Both the position numbers and the translations under genes were made by a program. A stretch of 8,497 bases of DNA from Patescibacteria group bacterium. GTDB taxonomy: Bacteria; Patescibacteriota; Minisyncoccia; UBA9983. The stretch is taken from positions 1 through 8,497 of the forward strand of contig JAHIER010000029.1 of assembly GCA_018901555.1 (NCBI GenBank). The letters run 5' to 3'. Of this stretch, positions 6,220-8,497 are shown one piece after another. The notes under the pieces were generated by a model. That model was given only the letters and a program-made list of their open reading frames with translations, was not told the origin of the DNA and did not search any database. Position 1 is the stretch's first letter. Each line of letters starts with the position of its first letter.

Positions 6220-6230
6220 TTTGATATAAT
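6203..6230 (+). promoter_or_regulatory. Perfect-consensus promoter for the lipoprotein gene
   Basis: TTGACA (6203-6208) and TATAAT (6225-6230), both exact consensus, are separated by 16 bases. Transcription would start near 6237, giving a leader of about 24 bases that carries AAGGAGG just before the ATG at 6261. Confidence 0.88.
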
Positions 6231-6260
6231 ATATTCAGAAATTTAAAAAAGGAGGCAGTG

Positions 6261-6596
6261 ATGAAAAAAAATATTCTGATAGGATTTTTAATTCTTGTTT
6301 TTTTAATCGGATGTGCTACGAGCAGACATGCTTTAACTGGCGCTAGTATTGGTGCTGTTACCGGAGGAATTGTTTGCAAGGGTAATCCTGCTTGCATTGC
6401 TCTCGGGGCTGCGCTTGGCGGATCAGTGGGTAATGAATTTGATCAAAAAAGAATTGATAAGGCGCGCGAAGTTTATTGGAAATTCAGAATGGAAATGCAA
6501 AAAATCAATGCAGAAAACGCGGTTCAGATTATTGAAGTTGACGAAGATACAGAAGTTATCATTGTCGGCGACGATGGCAAAGTCATAGAATATTAA
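6261..6596 (+). CDS. Small glycine-zipper lipoprotein
   Basis: A predicted membrane-anchored lipoprotein of 111 residues. The start is the ATG at 6261, with GGAGG at 6251-6255 and a 5-base spacer; an adjacent GTG at 6258 is a worse fit. MKKNILIGFLILVFLIGC is a classic lipoprotein signal with lipobox LIGC and Cys18 as the acylated residue. Residues ~26-55 form a glycine-rich zipper (GASIGAVTGGIV, then GAALGGSVGNEFD) with two cysteines (Cys38 and Cys44) in the connecting CKGNPAC. The C-terminal ~55 residues are charged, with an acidic strand-rich end (VDEDTEVIIVGDDGKVIEY). The zipper resembles OsmB/SlyB-type envelope proteins, but the whole protein matches none I recognise. With a perfect promoter and SD it is probably highly expressed. 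Its substrate or partner is unknown. Confidence 0.85.
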   Translation: MKKNILIGFLILVFLIGCATSRHALTGASIGAVTGGIVCKGNPACIALGAALGGSVGNEFDQKRIDKAREVYWKFRMEMQKINAENAVQIIEVDEDTEVIIVGDDGKVIEY

Positions 6597-6608
6597 TTTT
6601 GAAGTTAA

Positions 6609-6630
6609 GGGGCGAGGTAAAATTCGCCCC
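6609..6630 (+). terminator. Hairpin after the lipoprotein gene, weak terminator
   Basis: A 7-bp GC-rich stem, GGGGCGA (6609-6615) with TCGCCCC (6624-6630), around an 8-base loop, followed by ATTTATG rather than a clean T run. Position 12 bases after the stop codon suits a partial terminator or mRNA 3'-end stabiliser, with some read-through into tsaE. Confidence 0.5.
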
Positions 6631-6635
6631 ATTTA

Positions 6636-6644
6636 TGTTAAAAT
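6636..6644 (+). promoter_or_regulatory. Candidate extended -10 element for tsaE
   Basis: TG-T-TAAAAT (6636-6644) fits an extended -10 box (5/6 to TATAAT). There is no recognisable -35. The predicted start point falls at about 6651, one base before the tsaE ATG, so the transcript would be leaderless. This fits the absence of any SD before tsaE, but the match is short. Confidence 0.35.
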
Positions 6645-6651
6645 TAAAAAA

Positions 6652-7104
6652 ATGAAGAAAAACTCAAATTCAAAAATGCAAACGCAAAAAATCGCCAAAG
6701 ATTTTGCCAAAAAAACTATTAAACACCCGGTGTCTAATAGTCGTGCTATGGTTATTGGTTTGTCTGGTGATTTGGGAAGCGGAAAAACAACTTTTGTGCA
6801 AGGATTTGCAAAAAGTTTAGGAATAAAAGAAAGAGTAATAAGCCCGACTTTTGTTTTAATGAAGAAATTTAAAATTAAAAATTCTAGATTCAAGAATTTA
6901 ATTCATTTTGATATCTACAGAATCAATAATTCTAAGGAAATTATTGATTTAGGATGGAAAGAAATGATAAAAAATCCGGAAAATATAATTTTAGTGGAAT
7001 GGGCGGAAAAAATTAAAAAACTCTTTTCAAAACCGTATTTTTGTATAGAATTCATCCATAGAAAGGAAAATCAGCGAGGTATTGACATTCGTCTCGTAAA
7101 ATGA
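6652..7104 (+). CDS. tsaE: tRNA t6A biosynthesis ATPase TsaE
   Basis: The P-loop ATPase that works with TsaB and TsaD to make N6-threonylcarbamoyladenosine at tRNA position 37. It has 150 residues, the usual length. Walker A is GDLGSGKTT (39-47). The family motifs SPTF (64-67), HFDIYRI (85-91) and ILVEWAEKI (113-121) follow, the last containing the conserved Glu-Trp. The start at 6652 lacks an SD; a second Met at residue 9 is possible because the first ~12 residues are low-complexity. tsaB and tsaD are not adjacent here. The last ~8 codons contain a perfect promoter for the next gene. Confidence 0.95.
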   Translation: MKKNSNSKMQTQKIAKDFAKKTIKHPVSNSRAMVIGLSGDLGSGKTTFVQGFAKSLGIKERVISPTFVLMKKFKIKNSRFKNLIHFDIYRINNSKEIIDLGWKEMIKNPENIILVEWAEKIKKLFSKPYFCIEFIHRKENQRGIDIRLVK

Positions 7105-7110
7105 TATAAT
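7082..7110 (+). promoter_or_regulatory. Perfect-consensus promoter inside the 3' end of tsaE
   Basis: TTGACA (7082-7087), a 17-base spacer and TATAAT (7105-7110) are ideal. The -35 lies within tsaE codons and the -10 begins at the base after its TGA. It shares TTGACATT and TGATATAAT with the promoter at 6203, suggesting a common expression class. Confidence 0.9.
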
Positions 7111-7151
7111 TCTATTTAGAAAATTAGCTATTCTTTAAAAGGAGGTGCAAG

Positions 7152-7820
7152 GTGAAAAACTTTGTATTTATAGGGATTTTGTTTATCTTTTTTACTAGGT
7201 TGGCTGGAGCAGAGGAACGTCACTATATAAATATTGGCGGGAACCCGGTTGAACCGGAGATGTGTCAGAAACGCAATCTTGAAACCTACAAGATCACCGA
7301 AGACAAATATTCTATTATTACAGACAAAGATAGAAATTTAATCATCGGTTGGATCAAGGCTGGCGAAGAGATCGGCAAATTACCTGACGGCAAAGAAGTT
7401 GTTTGTCGTTGCGGTAACCAGGTAAAATTTCTTGAATCCGCTGAAACAAAAGTAGTTGTTGTAGAAAAAGAAAAAGAGATTTGCAAGTATTCAGGGAAAA
7501 AGAAAATTATCGTAATTGTAAACAAAGCTGAACCGGTTGTTATGCCGATGCCAGTTGAAAGACCTCGTTCAGTTGTAGATTACGGTGGAAGTTGGGGATG
7601 GAGCCCGACTTACTCTGGCGGTTATTACAGCGGTGGAACCATGCGATGGGTAACAGTTGATACTGACAATCGCGGATTTTATAAAAAACCGAAAGGTTTT
7701 TGGAAAAATCCGCCCAACAGGCCTCGTCCACACCATCAACCACAACCACAACCACAACCACAGCCGAGACATCCGTCTCCGCCAGTGGTTCCTCATCCTA
7801 ATCCTCCTCATGTTCCTTAG
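7152..7820 (+). CDS. Secreted Cys-containing protein with Pro/Gln-rich tail, unknown function
   Basis: 222 residues starting at a GTG (7152), with GGAGGT at 7141-7146 and a 5-base spacer. MKNFVFIGILFIFFTRLAGA is a signal peptide with a likely signal peptidase I cut after AGA (residue 20). The mature part has four cysteines (38, 85, 87, 111; the middle pair as CRC), which could form disulfides outside the cell. A Gly/Tyr/Trp-rich stretch follows (YGGSWGWSPTYSGGYYSGG, 144-162). The last ~40 residues are Pro-, Gln- and His-rich (PQPQPQPQP), typical of an extended wall-spanning or surface tail. No known domain is recognisable. It has its own perfect promoter, so expression may be high. A hairpin follows the stop. 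Confidence 0.8.
   Translation: MKNFVFIGILFIFFTRLAGAEERHYINIGGNPVEPEMCQKRNLETYKITEDKYSIITDKDRNLIIGWIKAGEEIGKLPDGKEVVCRCGNQVKFLESAETKVVVVEKEKEICKYSGKKKIIVIVNKAEPVVMPMPVERPRSVVDYGGSWGWSPTYSGGYYSGGTMRWVTVDTDNRGFYKKPKGFWKNPPNRPRPHHQPQPQPQPQPRHPSPPVVPHPNPPHVP
7737..7766. repeat. Tandem CAACCA hexamer coding Gln-Pro repeats
   Basis: Four exact CAACCA units plus a degenerate CAGCCG encode QPQPQPQPQP in the secreted protein. Identical codons suggest recent expansion by slippage, so tail length may vary among strains. Confidence 0.85.
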
Positions 7821-7828
7821 TTTTATTT

Positions 7829-7869
7829 AGGGCCGGCCATCATTTTTTCATAATGATGCGCCGAGCCCT
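7829..7869 (+). terminator. Imperfect hairpin after the secreted protein gene
   Basis: Outer arms AGGGC (7829-7833) and GCCCT (7865-7869) enclose an inner CATCATT/AATGATG stem, with some unpaired bases between. It begins 9 bases after the stop codon. The tail ACCCATTTTAAAAT is only weakly T-rich, so termination may be partial. Confidence 0.5.
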
Positions 7870-7886
7870 ACCCATTTTAAAATAAT

Positions 7887-8497
7887 ATGAATAATAAAAT
7901 ATCAAAATTTATATCAGTAATTTTAACCGCGATAGTTTTATCAGCTGGTATTTTTGCCATGCCCACACAGGCCAGCGCATTAGTTGATTTTGATTCATGG
8001 AAAAATGAAGGAATAAAAATTTTACAAATAGCCAACTCTACCAAAGATGGCGGTACTCTTAATTGGAAAAATTCTTCTGTTAATGCCGACGCTGGAGATG
8101 AAATTGCTTTTCTTGTTCATTATCATAATTTTACATCAGGCACAATTGCTACAAATACAAAAATTAAAACAACTGTTCCACCAGGATCAGCAAGCACTCA
8201 AAATATTTCTATTAGTTTATGGTCTGACAACTCCACAGTTTTTTATGATTCAGTGACAGCTTATATTTCAAGTTCACAAACATTAAGTTTTGTTTCAAGT
8301 TCTGTTTATTGGTATCCAAAAGGACAGCCAGTTACTGCGCTTCCTTCTGGGCAATCAGGCAATGAAATTATTTTTTCTGGAATTAATATTGGCAATGTTA
8401 ATTATGGAGATTCAGAATCAGGCTATGTTGTTTTTAGATTTAAAATAAGTTCAGCTGTTGCCCCAACACCTACACCAACACCTACACCAACACCTAC
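7887..8497 (+). CDS. Secreted DUF11-like surface protein, 3'-truncated by window edge
   Basis: An open frame of 203 complete codons runs from the ATG at 7887 off the window end. MNNKISKFISVILTAIVLSAGIFA followed by MPTQASA is a signal peptide with a probable cut after the last Ala (residue 31). Residues ~68-190 resemble a DUF11-type extracellular beta-sandwich (AGDEIAFLVHYHNFTSGTIATNTKIKTTVPPG in two parts, ending in a GYVVFRFKI strand). From residue 193 a (PT)n linker begins, usually leading to further domains or a membrane anchor. CPR genomes encode many such proteins, which are thought to be surface exposed. There is no SD before the ATG, and a TAAAAT box sits 3 bases upstream, too close to be its promoter by usual spacing. 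The gene is probably reached by read-through past the preceding hairpin or starts leaderless. Confidence 0.85.
   Translation, partial: MNNKISKFISVILTAIVLSAGIFAMPTQASALVDFDSWKNEGIKILQIANSTKDGGTLNWKNSSVNADAGDEIAFLVHYHNFTSGTIATNTKIKTTVPPGSASTQNISISLWSDNSTVFYDSVTAYISSSQTLSFVSSSVYWYPKGQPVTALPSGQSGNEIIFSGINIGNVNYGDSESGYVVFRFKISSAVAPTPTPTPTPTP
8463..8497. repeat. 12-bp tandem repeat coding a Pro-Thr linker, cut by window end
   Basis: The unit CCAACACCTACA appears twice fully and an 11-base third copy reaches the window edge, encoding PTPTPTPTPT. Exact repetition at the DNA level suggests slippage-driven length changes. Confidence 0.88.

Noticed and set aside
6635..6655. Mini frame MLKLKK whose TGA overlaps the tsaE ATG (ATGA)
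   Set aside because: Six codons of mostly A-rich sequence without an SD; this overlap arises easily by chance in AT-rich DNA.
7245..7257. Palindrome CCGGTT-G-AACCGG in the secreted protein gene
   Set aside because: The arms are only 6 bp and codons constrain the sequence; too short to separate from chance.
7286..7811. Several minus-strand frames under the secreted protein gene
   Set aside because: They are antisense shadows of a well-supported gene with a signal peptide, SD and promoter, and are dominated by the complement of the proline-rich repeat.
8047..8256. 69-codon plus-strand frame in an alternative frame
   Set aside because: It lies inside the longer secreted-protein frame that starts at 7887 and stays open to the window end, and the hydrophobic shadow has no SD.

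Overview
The window looks like an AT-rich, gene-dense bacterial chromosome, most plausibly a member of the Candidate Phyla Radiation (Patescibacteria, Parcubacteria-like). This is an inference. It rests on the mix of a divergent tyrosyl-tRNA synthetase, a shortened YebC, a PilB-type pilus ATPase next to a DHH-like protein, a secreted protein with a DUF11-like domain and a PTPTPT linker, tight gene packing, and the absence of Shine-Dalgarno (SD) sequences in front of most housekeeping genes. No rRNA or other taxonomic marker is present to prove it.

Layout. (1) 2-940, plus strand: the 3' three quarters of tyrS, ended by a strong bidirectional terminator. (2) 974-6142, minus strand: a co-directional block read from high to low coordinates. 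It holds a DHH-phosphoesterase-like protein with degraded catalytic motifs, the type IV pilus assembly ATPase gene pilB, ruvB, yebC, ruvC, and a 51-residue very acidic small protein (974-1129). (3) 6190-6230: a divergent promoter region. (4) 6261-8497, plus strand: a small glycine-zipper lipoprotein, tsaE (tRNA t6A biosynthesis ATPase), a secreted Cys/Pro-rich protein, and the 5' part of a larger secreted DUF11-like protein that runs off the window.

Functional groups. RuvB and RuvC belong to Holliday junction processing, but ruvA is not in the window. TyrS and TsaE serve translation. PilB powers type IV pilus assembly. The last plus-strand genes encode envelope or secreted proteins. Two of these (the lipoprotein and the Cys/Pro-rich protein) carry perfect TTGACA/TATAAT promoters and GGAGG SD sites, unlike every other gene here.

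The most unusual structure is in and around the pilB-ruvB-yebC part. A 196-bp element with long imperfect inverted repeats fills the pilB-ruvB gap, and each arm reads outward as SD + ATG + a short hydrophobic reading frame. A perfect 16-bp palindrome lies inside the pilB coding sequence. A run of short palindromes fills the ruvB-yebC gap. I did not see a CRISPR array, transposase, phage gene, tRNA or defence system.
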